Under the pieces are notes generated by a model. It did not search any database, was not told the origin of the DNA, and saw only the letters and a program-made list of their open reading frames with translations. A stretch of 64,000 bases of DNA from Ignavibacteriota bacterium (GTDB taxonomy: Bacteria; Bacteroidota; Ignavibacteria; UBA10030; UBA6906), in NCBI GenBank assembly GCA_016707525.1, contig JADJHP010000003.1, positions 410,958 through 474,957 on the forward strand, read 5' to 3'. The translations under genes and the position numbers were made by a program. Positions within the stretch are counted from its first letter, which is position 1, and every line of letters begins with the position of its first letter. This document shows positions 27,313-36,328 of this stretch, in pieces.

Positions 27313-28718
27313 AGGAAGCGCTCCTTGAGATACGCCAGATCAGCGCCATTGAACACCTTCAAACCTATGGCGATCGCAGCGAACGTGGTAACGGCAACAC
27401 CAGCGGCGACGGGAGCGGACCATCCCACAAGAGCGCACCCCGGTATCACCGCGCCCCCGGCTGCGAGCAGCGGCCGGAGGAATGCTTCACGTGTGAAAGC
27501 CTGCACCTCCTTCGATGCATACCTGATCATCAGGAAGACGGTCACGAGTTCGCCGAGAACGGCTCCCAGGGCCGTACCCGCGGGGCCCCACCATGGGGTG
27601 AACACCACCATGGCCGCGGCAAGAACAGTTGATCCGATGATCATCGCGCGGCTATAGATGCGTTCCCTTCCCAAAGCAAGGAGCAGACACACGGCAACGG
27701 AATTGACCAGCGTGAGTCCGACATAGACCAGGAGGATGCGTGCGATCATTCCGGCATCCGCATAGGCGTTCCCGAACACCATCTGCATCATCAAGGGGGC
27801 GATGAACATCCCCGGTACGACGATGAGTCCGGCAAGGGCCACCACGGACCTTGCGACAAGTCCGGAGACATGCAGCAGATCTGCGGGGCGCGTTTCACGA
27901 ACCCGCGTCAATGCAGGGAGCAACAACGCATTCAGGACCCTGTCGAGCGCCAGCAAGAGGAAGACGAGTTTCAATGCGGCGGTATAGACACCCGCATCCG
28001 TCGTCGTCCGCATTGCCGCCAGCAGGATGGGAGGAAGGTTCATCACCTGCTGTCCCACGAACATCGCGATCCCGACCGGGAAGTTCTCCCGCAGGATGGA
28101 CCTCCAGAGGGGAACATCGAACCTGAAATGCGGAAGCCCGAATTCCTTTCGCACGACCAGCCACAACACCGTCGCTGTCGCAAGGATCCCCGCACCATAC
28201 GCAACCGGCGCCATCGCAGCATCTTCCGGTGCGCCGACCAGCAACCACACCACAGCGCCATACACCGCGTAGCCAAAGACCCGTGCCGTGCCCATGGGGC
28301 CCATCCGTTCGCGCCCCTGAAGGAACCAATCGGGCGCTATGGCAAGCGGCAGAAGCACCACGAGACTCCACACGATCACCGCCGTCGTTTGTGCATCCAA
28401 CGGGAGCAACAGGGTCACGACCCCGGCAGGGACCAACACGCACACGGCAAGGAGGACGCGCACGCTGACGACGCCACCGAAGCGGACCGCGTCCATCATG
28501 CCCGGCCGCGCAGCGTTGCGCGCCTCGACCACCTGCATACCGGGACTCGAGAGCAACTGGGCATGGCCGAGCACCGCGAATCCGACGCCCACCAGTCCGT
28601 ACGCCGCAGGGCCAAGGACCCGGGCAAGATACACGGTAATGAAGAAGCCGATCGCACGGCTTCCGAGATCGGACCAGGCGAGAGACAGGAGATTGCGCAG
28701 AGGCCGTTTCACGGACAC
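27309..28718 (-). CDS. Oligosaccharide flippase (Wzx/MOP family)
   Basis: Membrane protein of 469 residues with about 12-14 helices, typical of Wzx-type polysaccharide exporters of the MOP superfamily. Family features are the opening LLSLAWSDLGSRAIGFFITVYLARVLGPAAYGLVGVG, the helix MFVGQQVMNLPPILLAAM, and the carboxy-terminal helices IRYASKEVQAFTREAFLRPLLAAGGAVI. The start is GTG and overlaps the adjacent GT4 gene by ten bases. It is expected to flip undecaprenyl-linked repeat units assembled by the two neighbouring glycosyltransferases. No polymerase (Wzy) or chain-length regulator (Wzz) is in this stretch. Confidence 0.9.
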   Translation of the reverse strand: MSVKRPLRNLLSLAWSDLGSRAIGFFITVYLARVLGPAAYGLVGVGFAVLGHAQLLSSPGMQVVEARNAARPGMMDAVRFGGVVSVRVLLAVCVLVPAGVVTLLLPLDAQTTAVIVWSLVVLLPLAIAPDWFLQGRERMGPMGTARVFGYAVYGAVVWLLVGAPEDAAMAPVAYGAGILATATVLWLVVRKEFGLPHFRFDVPLWRSILRENFPVGIAMFVGQQVMNLPPILLAAMRTTTDAGVYTAALKLVFLLLALDRVLNALLLPALTRVRETRPADLLHVSGLVARSVVALAGLIVVPGMFIAPLMMQMVFGNAYADAGMIARILLVYVGLTLVNSVAVCLLLALGRERIYSRAMIIGSTVLAAAMVVFTPWWGPAGTALGAVLGELVTVFLMIRYASKEVQAFTREAFLRPLLAAGGAVIPGCALVGWSAPVAAGVAVTTFAAIAIGLKVFNGADLAYLKERFL

Positions 28719-29752
28719 AACTCCCCGAGCAGCGCGGCCAGTGCCTCACGGCGTTTGACGAGTGGGAATTCCTGCGCGATGCGTGCACGCGCACGTGCGC
28801 GCCTGTCGGTGGACGATCGGAGCCCTACACGGATGGCGGCGGCAAGTTCCTCATCGTTTCCGGCCTGCACGACGATGCCCGCATCGCCGATCGCATACGG
28901 CATGCCGCCGACATCCGTCCCGACCGGGATGCAGCCGCACAGCATTGCCTCGCACATCGCATTCGGGAGCCCTTCACTCAGCGAAGGCTGGCAGTACACC
29001 GACGTACGCTGGTACCATGGCAACAACTCCTCGCGTGCCACAGGGCCGTTGATCTGAACATTCGGAGGACGCAACGGTGCAAGGAGATGTTCGATCGCGG
29101 GATCGATACCGATCACCACAAAGCGGACGTCGGGCATCCCCTTCGCGACGGCAAGCAACCGGTCGATACCTTTCACCCTCATGCGTTCTTCAGTCTCGCA
29201 TCCCGCAACGGTCAGCACGAGATCAGATTCCTTCTGGCCCGGAAGCCAGGAGGCCTCGTCATAGCCCGTCGGCATCACCGTGATGGCTTCGGGGCGGATG
29301 GGAGTCAAGGCAAGCGCTGCATCGCGCAGCGTGGGATCGACGGGAAGCAAGCGTGTGGCGTTCCGCAGCGTGCGGATCAGCAGCCATCGCTTCCATGGCG
29401 TATTCGCCAGTCCGTAGCCGATGGCCGGACGTGTGACGACATCCGCCCCGCCGAGGACGACAATGCTCGGTTTGCCCGACAGCCGGGCAAGCCCGACCAC
29501 GGCGCTCGCATAGGTTGAAGCGAACCAGGTGAAGGTCACATCTGCACGGGATACCGCATGGGGAAGGTGGAGCAGGTCCGCCGGGGAACGTGTAAGGAGA
29601 TGCGTGACCTCGCCATGGCCCCGCAGGATCTCAGCGTCTTCAAGAATGAACGAGGAAGTGAAGCTGGATGTGAAGAGTATCTTCCTGCGTGGCAATCGTC
29701 TGTCCGGGGATGCTGGAATGTGAGGATACTGCGAAAAGATACCGTTCAGCAT
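28709..29752 (-). CDS. GT4-type glycosyltransferase
   Basis: Glycosyltransferase of about 347 residues. The opening strand KILFTSSFTSSFILEDAEILRGHG starts the acceptor domain. The donor domain has LVLTVAGCETEERMRVKGIDRLLAVAKGMPDVRFVVIG, ELLPWYQRTSVYCQPSLSEGLPNAMCEAMLCGCIPVGTDVGG and DAGIVVQAGNDEELAAAI, which are GT4 hallmarks including the E-x7-E region. A TTG at 29803 extends the frame upstream, but ATG at 29752 is a more normal start. No strong ribosome site precedes either, so the start is uncertain. First gene of the exopolysaccharide cluster, 54 bases after msrB. Confidence 0.88.
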   Translation of the reverse strand: MLNGIFSQYPHIPASPDRRLPRRKILFTSSFTSSFILEDAEILRGHGEVTHLLTRSPADLLHLPHAVSRADVTFTWFASTYASAVVGLARLSGKPSIVVLGGADVVTRPAIGYGLANTPWKRWLLIRTLRNATRLLPVDPTLRDAALALTPIRPEAITVMPTGYDEASWLPGQKESDLVLTVAGCETEERMRVKGIDRLLAVAKGMPDVRFVVIGIDPAIEHLLAPLRPPNVQINGPVAREELLPWYQRTSVYCQPSLSEGLPNAMCEAMLCGCIPVGTDVGGMPYAIGDAGIVVQAGNDEELAAAIRVGLRSSTDRRARARARIAQEFPLVKRREALAALLGELCP

Positions 29753-29806
29753 GCACAGTTGCAACCGCCCGGCCCCGGTGGGACGGTTGCCTGCGGCGGA
29801 CAATGC

Positions 29807-30328
29807 CTATTTCGGGGCGCCTGGGGCCGGCGTGAACTTCAGGGCAAGGGAATTGAGGCAGTATCGCAGCCCGGTGGGCCGTGGGCCGTCTTCAAAGACG
29901 TGCCCGAGATGGGAATCGCACTTTGCACAGAGGATCTCCGTCCGGACCATCCCGAAGCTCCGGTCCTGCTCCTCGATCACATTCTCCTTTGCCACCGGCT
30001 GGAAGAAACTCGGCCATCCCGTGCCGGAGTCGAATTTGGAGTCCGACGTGAACAGATCCAGGCCGCAACAGACGCAGGAATACGATCCGGCTTCATGATG
30101 CGACCAATACGCGCCGGAGCATGCCCGTTCTGTTCCACGCTGGCGGGTGACCTCGAAGACCTCCGGGGCCAGGATCTTCCGCCATTCCTCATCCGTCTTC
30201 TTCACCTTCTCCACGCTCACGAATCCTTTCGTTGCAAGAACAAAGACGCGGACCTTCTGGGCGGGAGCAGCGGTGACGCTGAAGAGCATCAGAGCAAGAA
30301 GTATCGACCCGAAACCACGCATACGCAT
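29807..30328 (-). CDS. msrB: Exported peptide-methionine (R)-S-oxide reductase
   Basis: MsrB repairs methionine-R-sulfoxide in proteins. The 173-residue sequence has a signal peptide (GFGSILLALMLFSVTAAPAQ), so this copy should act outside the cytoplasm. Zinc-binding pairs are CVCC (SCVCCGLDLF) and CAKC (EILCAKCDSHLGHVF). The substrate-site motif is KFDSGTGWPSFFQP, and the catalytic Cys is in RYCLNSLALKF near the end. The resolving electron donor is not encoded nearby. The gene lies between an aldo/keto reductase and the polysaccharide cluster on the same strand. Confidence 0.95.
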   Translation of the reverse strand: MRMRGFGSILLALMLFSVTAAPAQKVRVFVLATKGFVSVEKVKKTDEEWRKILAPEVFEVTRQRGTERACSGAYWSHHEAGSYSCVCCGLDLFTSDSKFDSGTGWPSFFQPVAKENVIEEQDRSFGMVRTEILCAKCDSHLGHVFEDGPRPTGLRYCLNSLALKFTPAPGAPK

Positions 30329-30388
30329 ATCTCCCTTTCTTTACCTAACATGCCGGAAGGGCACGGGGTTCCGCCGGCCGCCGCCCTG

Positions 30389-31381
30389 CTACGCCAGGAT
30401 CTTCTCGATCGCTGCGAGTTCATCGGCGGTGAGCAGCGGGGCGTAGGCAACGGCAATATTCTCTTCCATCTGGGCTACGGTGCTTGCACCGACGAGTGCG
30501 GAAGTGACTCCCGGATGGCGCAGCACCCAGCTGAGCGCAAGCTGGGCGATCGACTGCCCCCTGCCGCGGGCGATGGCGTCGAGGGCGCGCACCTTCGTGA
30601 GCCGTTCATCGGTGACGTGCTCCGGCCGGAGAAATCCATGAGGCTTGCCCGCCCGCGAATCCGCCGGGATGCCGCCGAGATATTTCGTCGTCAGCATTCC
30701 CTGCGCAAGCGGAGAGAATACGATGCACCCCATACCCTCGTCGTTGAGCGCGCCGAGCAGATCGGGTTCGATCCAGCGGTTGAACATATTGTACACCGGC
30801 TGATGGATCACGCAGGGCGTGCCCATCTCGCGCAGGAGCGCGGCGGCTTTGCGCGTATGCTCCGCACCATAACTCGAGATCCCGGCGTACAGTGCGCGTC
30901 CGGACCGCACAGCATGATCCAGCGCACCCATGGTCTCTTCGAGCGGTGTCTCGGGATCGAAGCGGTGCGAGTAGAAGATGTCCACGTACTCGAGCCCCAT
31001 CCGCTTCAGGCTTTGATCGAGGCTGGCGAGGAGATACTTCCGCGACCCCCACTCCCCGTACGGACCCGGCCACATCCAGTAACCGGCTTTCGTGGAGATG
31101 ATGAGTTCGTCACGGTACGGCAGGAGGTCCTGCTTCATGAGCAGGCCGAAGGTCTCTTCCGCAGAGCCGGGAGGCGGGCCGTAATTGTTCGCGAGATCAA
31201 AATGCGTGATGCCGAGGTCGAAGGAGCGGCGGATGATCGCACGGGCGGTCTCCAGCGTGTCCACCCCACCGAAATTGTGCCAGAGTCCGAGCGAGATCGG
31301 CGGAAGGCGGAGCCCGCTCCGGCCACAACGGCGAAAAGGCAAGGTTGTGTAGCGGTCAGCGTTGGCGGTCCAGACACTCAT
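30389..31381 (-). CDS. Aldo/keto reductase (YghZ/L-glyceraldehyde-3-phosphate reductase type)
   Basis: NADPH-dependent aldo/keto reductase of 330 residues. The start at 31381 is chosen for a strong GGAGGT four bases upstream; the frame extends to 31408 but with no better signal. Family features: LPPISLGLWHNFGG, ITHFDLANNYGPPPGSAEETFG with catalytic Asp and Tyr, IISTKAGYWMWPGPYGEWGSRKYL with catalytic Lys, DIFYSHRFDPETPLEETMGAL with the catalytic His, and GASTVAQMEENIAV near the C-terminus. The WPGPYG...RKYL stretch is typical of the YghZ/KCNAB-like branch. It probably detoxifies reactive aldehydes. Confidence 0.92.
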   Translation of the reverse strand: MSVWTANADRYTTLPFRRCGRSGLRLPPISLGLWHNFGGVDTLETARAIIRRSFDLGITHFDLANNYGPPPGSAEETFGLLMKQDLLPYRDELIISTKAGYWMWPGPYGEWGSRKYLLASLDQSLKRMGLEYVDIFYSHRFDPETPLEETMGALDHAVRSGRALYAGISSYGAEHTRKAAALLREMGTPCVIHQPVYNMFNRWIEPDLLGALNDEGMGCIVFSPLAQGMLTTKYLGGIPADSRAGKPHGFLRPEHVTDERLTKVRALDAIARGRGQSIAQLALSWVLRHPGVTSALVGASTVAQMEENIAVAYAPLLTADELAAIEKILA

Positions 31382-31428
31382 GGTCACCTCCGGAAGTTCA
31401 CAGGGCACATGATCGGACGAATGTCCGG

Positions 31429-32946
31429 TCAGTTCAGGATATCGGTCAGTTCTTTGCCGCGCATGAAGGTCACGATCGCCTCGATATCGCCCGACAGAGG
31501 ACGGTCGCCGCGCAGCGGTGGCACGACCTCACGCAGGAGCTTAGACGCCTTGTGCGTACCGTCGCCCGGCCGCTCGGAGCGGTACCCGAGTGCCTCGATG
31601 GCCCCGTGCAGTTCGATGGCGAGCACCCGTTCCACATTCTGGATCACCTGCCGTGCCTGGCGTGCGGCGATGGTTCCCATGCTCACGTGGTCTTCCTGGT
31701 TCGCCGATGTCGGGATGGAATCTCCGCTGGCAGGATGGATCAGCACTTTGTTCTCGGACACGAGCGCGGCAGCAGCGTACTGTTCGATCATCAATCCGGA
31801 TTCGAGTCCGCCGTTCACCGCGAGGAACGCAGGAAGCCCGCAGCTGTGCTGCCGGTCCATAAGCTTCGCCGTACGCCGCTCGGAGATGTTGCCGAGTTCC
31901 GCAACGGCAAGCGCGAGGAAGTCCATGGCCAGCGCCACCGGCTGGCCGTGGAAATTGCCGACGCTGAACACTTCGTTGGAGTCAGGGAAGATGAGGGGAT
32001 TGTCCGTGGTGGAATTCACTTCGGTCTCCACCACGCCGGCCACATACTCGATCGCATCGCGCGACGCACCATGCACCTGGGGAGCGCAGCGGATGGAGTA
32101 CGAATCCTGCACCTTGGAACGGGTGTCATGGTCCACACGGTCCACGAGCCGGCTGTTGCGGATCATGGCGCGGATGTTCCGCGCAGCGCGGGCCTGTCCG
32201 GCGTGCGGACGTGTGGCAAGGACCTTCTCGGCGAAGGGTGTACTCTTCCCTTTCACCGCCTCCAGGCTGAGGGCCATGGCGATGTCCGCAATGTCCGCAA
32301 GCCGGCGGGCATCATAGACGGCAAGCGCACCGACAGCGGTCATGGCCTGCGTGCCGTTGTTCAGCGCCAGCCCTTCCTTGGCTTCCAGGACCACGGGTTC
32401 GATCCCCGCCGCACGCATGGCTGCCTTGCCGGTCATGCGCTTCCCTCGATAGAATGCTTCGCCTTCGCCGATGAGGACCGCGGCGGCGTGCGACAGCGGG
32501 GCAAGGTCACCGCTGGATCCCACCGATCCCTGCTCGGGAACGACCGGATGGACACCGCGATTAAGCATATCGAGGAGGCGTTCAACGGTCGAGATGCGGA
32601 TCCCGGAATGTCCGCGCGCAAGCGCGTTGGCCCGGAGCAACAGCATTGCCCGGACGATCTCTTCGGCGAAGGGTGCGCCGACGCCCGCACAGTGGCTGAG
32701 GATGAGATTGCGCTGAAGTTCGCGGAGACGTTCGGGGCGAACAGAGACATTCTGAAAGGCGCCGAAGCCGGTGGTCACGCCGTACACGACGGCATGATCG
32801 CGGACCGCACATTCGACCCACTCGCGGGAGCGCCGCATGGCAGCGCGCGTTGACGTGGCGAGGCGGGCAGGAGCACCGCCCCGCGCAACGGCCACCACCC
32901 GATCGATCGTCAGTGTCGCGCCATCAACCTGTATCGACCTGGCCAT
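31429..32946 (-). CDS. hutH: Histidine ammonia-lyase
   Basis: Deaminates histidine to urocanate, the first step of histidine breakdown. Length 505 fits the family. The prosthetic-group motif is GSVGSSGDLAPLSH; the self-cyclising triad is Ser144-Ser145-Gly146, with Ser in the place more often taken by Ala, a change the family tolerates. The specificity pair in LILSHCAGVG is Ser-His (84-85), as in histidine rather than tyrosine or phenylalanine lyases. Other landmarks are YGVTTGFGAF and QDSYSIRCAPQVHGA. No hutU, hutI or hutG lies in the window. It begins 13 bases after hisS, so the two are probably co-transcribed. Confidence 0.94.
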   Translation of the reverse strand: MARSIQVDGATLTIDRVVAVARGGAPARLATSTRAAMRRSREWVECAVRDHAVVYGVTTGFGAFQNVSVRPERLRELQRNLILSHCAGVGAPFAEEIVRAMLLLRANALARGHSGIRISTVERLLDMLNRGVHPVVPEQGSVGSSGDLAPLSHAAAVLIGEGEAFYRGKRMTGKAAMRAAGIEPVVLEAKEGLALNNGTQAMTAVGALAVYDARRLADIADIAMALSLEAVKGKSTPFAEKVLATRPHAGQARAARNIRAMIRNSRLVDRVDHDTRSKVQDSYSIRCAPQVHGASRDAIEYVAGVVETEVNSTTDNPLIFPDSNEVFSVGNFHGQPVALAMDFLALAVAELGNISERRTAKLMDRQHSCGLPAFLAVNGGLESGLMIEQYAAAALVSENKVLIHPASGDSIPTSANQEDHVSMGTIAARQARQVIQNVERVLAIELHGAIEALGYRSERPGDGTHKASKLLREVVPPLRGDRPLSGDIEAIVTFMRGKELTDILN

Positions 32947-32959
32947 GCTCTGTCTCCGT

Positions 32960-34420
32960 TCAGCGTCCGGGATGGATGGAATGGCGCGCGAGCACGTCCA
33001 GGACGGTCTGCGCGCATGCGTCGACAGGAACGGTCACCTGCACCGTGCGTGTCTCCGCCAGGTAGGCCTCGCGGTCCTTGCCTGCGGCCGACTTCTTCTT
33101 CTCCTGCAACTGTCCGCCGAGGATCAGGTCCTTCACCGTCACCTCGCCCTTCTCGAACTCATTGCTCCCCATCAGGATCGCGACCGGGATACCGAGGCGG
33201 TTGGCATACTGCAACTGTTTCCCGGGGCTTTTCTCTTCGCCGAGATACATTTCCGTGTTGATGCCTGCCTGCCGGAGCTGGCGTGTCAGGCGCTGATAGT
33301 CCGCCAGTCGCGCCGGTTCCATGATGGTCACGAGGGCGTGTGCGGTGGCGCTCTGCGCGGGGAGGCGGCCAAGCTTCTGGAGCGCCGCGAAGAGCCGGTC
33401 CACGCCGATCGATGCACCGACAGCAGGGATCTTCCGCCCGAGGAAACGTTCCACGAGGCCGTCGTAACGTCCGCCGCCAACCACCGAGCCGATCTCCGGT
33501 GCATCGAGGAGCTGGGCTTCAAAGACGGGGCCGGTGTAATAATCAAGTCCGCGCGCGATGCTCAGGTCGAGCACAACGGTGGCTTCCGGGATCGCGAGAG
33601 CGTCGAGGGACGTGCAGATGAAGCTGAGGTCATTGACCGCCTCCTCCGCGGAGGGTACACCGCTGAAGAGCCGGGCGAGAGCTTCGAGGGTTGCGCTCCG
33701 GGTCCCGCGCGGGATCGCGAGGAACTCGCGGATGCGCGTCACTGCGCTTTCGGCCAGTCCGAGCCCGGGGATCTTGTCGCCCGACACGTCGATGCGGCCG
33801 GTCATCAGTTCTTTCGCGACGTTCTCGATCCCGATCTTCTCGAGCTTATCGAGGATGCGGAACACGCCGTGCGCCATCTCGCGCGGGATGCCGGCAAAAT
33901 CCAGGAGACTGTTCAGGACCTTCCGGCTGCTGAAGCGCAGGATGAAGCGGTCGTCCACCAACGCGGTGAGCGTATCGTAGATGCCACAGATGATCTCCGC
34001 ATCGGCCGCAAGGGACGATGAGCCGACGGAGTCGAGATCGAATTGTATGAACTCGCGGAAGCGTCCGGGGTCGGGTTTGTCGGCGCGCCAGACCGGTGCA
34101 ACCTGATAGCGCCGGAACGGCAGAGGGAGGTCCGGGTACTGGGCGACCACCCGCGCGAGCGGAACGGTCAGGTCGAACCGCAGGGCGACTTCTTCTTCTT
34201 CGGGGTTCGTGAAGCCGAAGATCTGTTTGGTGTTCTCATCGCCATACCCCATGAGGGTGACGCGGTACTCCTGCGCGGGGGTCTCCAGCGGCAGGAAGCC
34301 GTAGCGCTCATACACCTGGCGGATGGTTGCGATGAGTTTGAGGCGGGCGTTCATCTGTGCGGGGAGATAATCCCGGAAACCGCGCAGGAGCCGTGGTTCT
34401 ACGATACGTTCGTCGGGCAT
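32960..34420 (-). CDS. hisS: Histidyl-tRNA synthetase, alphaproteobacterial-like type
   Basis: Class II aminoacyl-tRNA synthetase of 486 residues, longer than the usual bacterial ~425. Motif 1 region RGFRDYLPAQMNARLKLIATIRQVYERYGF; motif 2 WRADKPDPGRFREFIQFDLDSVG; histidine-binding LARGLDYYTGPVFEAQL; motif 3 VVGGGRYDGLVERFLGRKIPAVGASIGVDRL. The anticodon-binding end contains AILMGSNEFEKGEVTVKDLILG. Motif 2 (KPDPGRFREF rather than ERPQ-GRYR-FHQ) and the C-terminal segment resemble, from memory, HisRS of alphaproteobacteria, which charge tRNA-His lacking G-1. This fits the tRNA-His at 46268-46341. First gene of an operon with hutH. Confidence 0.96.
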   Translation of the reverse strand: MPDERIVEPRLLRGFRDYLPAQMNARLKLIATIRQVYERYGFLPLETPAQEYRVTLMGYGDENTKQIFGFTNPEEEEVALRFDLTVPLARVVAQYPDLPLPFRRYQVAPVWRADKPDPGRFREFIQFDLDSVGSSSLAADAEIICGIYDTLTALVDDRFILRFSSRKVLNSLLDFAGIPREMAHGVFRILDKLEKIGIENVAKELMTGRIDVSGDKIPGLGLAESAVTRIREFLAIPRGTRSATLEALARLFSGVPSAEEAVNDLSFICTSLDALAIPEATVVLDLSIARGLDYYTGPVFEAQLLDAPEIGSVVGGGRYDGLVERFLGRKIPAVGASIGVDRLFAALQKLGRLPAQSATAHALVTIMEPARLADYQRLTRQLRQAGINTEMYLGEEKSPGKQLQYANRLGIPVAILMGSNEFEKGEVTVKDLILGGQLQEKKKSAAGKDREAYLAETRTVQVTVPVDACAQTVLDVLARHSIHPGR

Positions 34421-34449
34421 AGTGGAGCAGGACTGTGTGTTGCGTCAAT

Positions 34450-34463
34450 TGTCCGCGGACAAC
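34450..34463. promoter_or_regulatory. 14-bp palindrome upstream of hisS, possible operator
   Basis: TTGTCCGCGGACAA is a perfect palindrome 30 bases upstream of the hisS start. A further half-site GTTGTCC lies at 34487-34493. The arrangement falls inside the predicted hisS leader and would suit a dimeric repressor or an RNA structure. No regulator gene is adjacent. Confidence 0.3.
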
Positions 34464-34521
34464 GATCACCGGATCATGGTTGAACGTTGTCCAGGGAAGG
34501 AGTGAAAATCGCCATTTCATA

Positions 34522-34553
34522 ACAATATAGCGGAATCGCGTGTGGCAAACAAG
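34522..34553 (-). promoter_or_regulatory. Candidate Bacteroidota-type promoter of hisS-hutH
   Basis: On the minus strand CTTG (34550-34553) is followed after 20 bases by TATATTGT (34522-34529), near the -33 TTTG / -7 TAnnTTTG pattern. This would give a leader of about 95 bases for hisS. Weak pattern match. Confidence 0.3.
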
Positions 34554-34650
34554 CGGACGCGGAGCCGGAACATTTCCTGATCAGCCGTGTTATAGTGAGT
34601 TGGCGGGTCATCCTTTCGCCATCACATTCTCCACAACACCACCGAACACC

Positions 34651-36059
34651 ATGGCAGATCCGGAACTGCACCAGGAAGAGAGCCTTGACCCCGAGGATTG
34701 GAACGCGATCCGTACGCTGGGGAAGCAGATGGTTGACGACATGGTCGAGTACCTGCGAACGGCACGGGTGCGACCCGTCTGGCGACCGATCCCCGAAGAG
34801 ATCCGGGATGGGTTCCATCAGCCGCTGCCGCACGGGCCGACCGATGCGGCGGAGGTCTACGCAAGATTCAAGGACACCGTCCTTCCCTATCCTACGGGAA
34901 ACACGCACCCGAGATTCTGGGGGTCATGGGGAACGGCACCGTGACGGGAATGCTCGCCGAGATGTTGGCGGCCGGGATCAACCTGAATCAGGGCGGAGGG
35001 TCGCAATCGGGAAGCCTGGTTGAATCGCAGGTGATCTCGTGGTGCAAAGAGATGCTCGGCTTCCCAACCGGGGCGAGCGGACTCCTTGTCAGCGGTGGCT
35101 CGATGGCCAATCTTGTTGGACTCACGGTGGCGCGGAACAGCAAAGCAGGGTTCGATATCCGGACGGAGGGGGTCGGACACGCGCCGCGCCCCATGCGGCT
35201 TTACGCGTCCGTGGAAACACACAGTTCCATCCAGAAGGCCACGGAGCTGTTGGGACTCGGGCACCAGGCCTTGCGCATGATCCCGACACGCAAGGATCTC
35301 ACCATTGACACGGCGGCATTGCGAACAGCGATACTCGAAGACCGCAAGCGCGGTGATCATCCTTTCTGCGTGGTCGGATGCCGGCACAGTGAACGTCGTC
35401 CCTGGACGGAGCCTTCGGAGCGCTTGCCGCGCTGGCGCCGGACCTGCGGCACCTCGTCAAAGGCATGGAGCGTGCCGATTCGCTGGCGTTCGACATGCAC
35501 AAGTGGATGTATCTCCAGTACGAGGTGGGATGCGCGCTCGTCCGTGACGCGGACCTGCACAGGACGACATTCGCCCTCACCCCGCACTATCTGGAAGCGC
35601 GGCATCGGCGGCGGCGATCTCTGGTTCAGTGACTACGGGATCGAGCTCAGCCGCGGGTTCCGCGCACTGAAGGTCTGGATGGCGATCCAGGAATACGGCA
35701 TCGACAAATTCGGCAGGATGATCCAGCAGAATGTCCGGCAGGCGCGGTACCTGGAACACATCGTCGCAAACAACCCGGACCTCGAATGTGTTTCCGATGT
35801 CCCCCTGAACATCGTGTGTTTTCGGTACCGGGGCGGACTCACGGATCCATCCGCGCTGGATGCCTTGAATAAGGAACTCCTCCTGCGCCTTCACGAAGGG
35901 GGCCTGGCAGCCCCATCGTACACGGTGATCGATGGCACATACGCCCTGCGGGTGTGCATCACCAACCACCGGACCACGAACCATGATCTGGACATCCTCA
36001 TCCGTGAGACGGTCCGTCTGGGGAAGGACTGGAATTGGTCTGATGCCGCGGCTCCTTGA
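34651..36059 (+). pseudogene. Decayed pyridoxal-phosphate aromatic-L-amino-acid decarboxylase
   Basis: Remnant of a group II PLP decarboxylase (tyrosine/tryptophan/DOPA type, normally about 480 residues). Coding begins at ATG 34651 (DPEDWNAIRTLGKQMVDDM) and stays in one frame to HPRFWG near 34918. There the frame breaks; about four bases seem lost from the expected FWGWVMG. Frame 2 carries NQGGGSQSGSLVES and GLLVSGGSMANLVGLTVARNSKAG to about 35380. Near 35390-35405 GTVN is followed directly by DGAFGALAALAPDLR in a third frame, so roughly 20 residues including the usual LWFHV segment are deleted. The PLP-lysine region LAFDMHKWMYLQYE survives. A third break near 35598 precedes RGIGGGDLWFSDYG, which runs to the TGA at 36057-36059. 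Several lesions argue against sequencing error alone. Confidence 0.8.
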
Positions 36060-36084
36060 CAGAGACCGCCGAATTTCTCATATT
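36056..36084 (+). promoter_or_regulatory. Sigma-70-like promoter for the exported-protein module
   Basis: A perfect TTGACA (36056-36061) and CATATT (36079-36084) are spaced by exactly 17 bases. The -35 overlaps the stop codon of the decarboxylase pseudogene. The 36060-36328 gap has no other gene, and the module starts at 36329, which would leave a leader of about 240 bases. Confidence 0.35.
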
Positions 36085-36328
36085 CTCGCAATCGTTTTTC
36101 CGGTCATTCCGTTCTTTGATGTGGGTCGCATTACCGGCACCGTCATCCACTCATTCGTAGAGTGCCTCTTGGCCGCACGACTCATGCTGCATGAGCAGTA
36201 CCCTGCCACGGCTTTCCCACCGGGCCCGCGCACAGTTGCGCCACTCCCTTCACATTCATCTGATCTCACCACTCCGGAATCCCCGTCCCTCCTGATCCGG
36301 CACGACCGTTCACCGCAACGGAGGAGCC

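Noticed and set aside
29558..32317. Plus-strand open frame of 919 codons
   Set aside because: It lies opposite glycosyltransferase, msrB, aldo/keto reductase and hutH, all with clear catalytic motifs, and shows no domain of its own.
31429..32946. Tyrosine or phenylalanine ammonia-lyase instead of hutH
   Set aside because: The specificity position reads Ser-His (LILSHCAG) as in histidine lyases, and no phenolic pathway genes are nearby.
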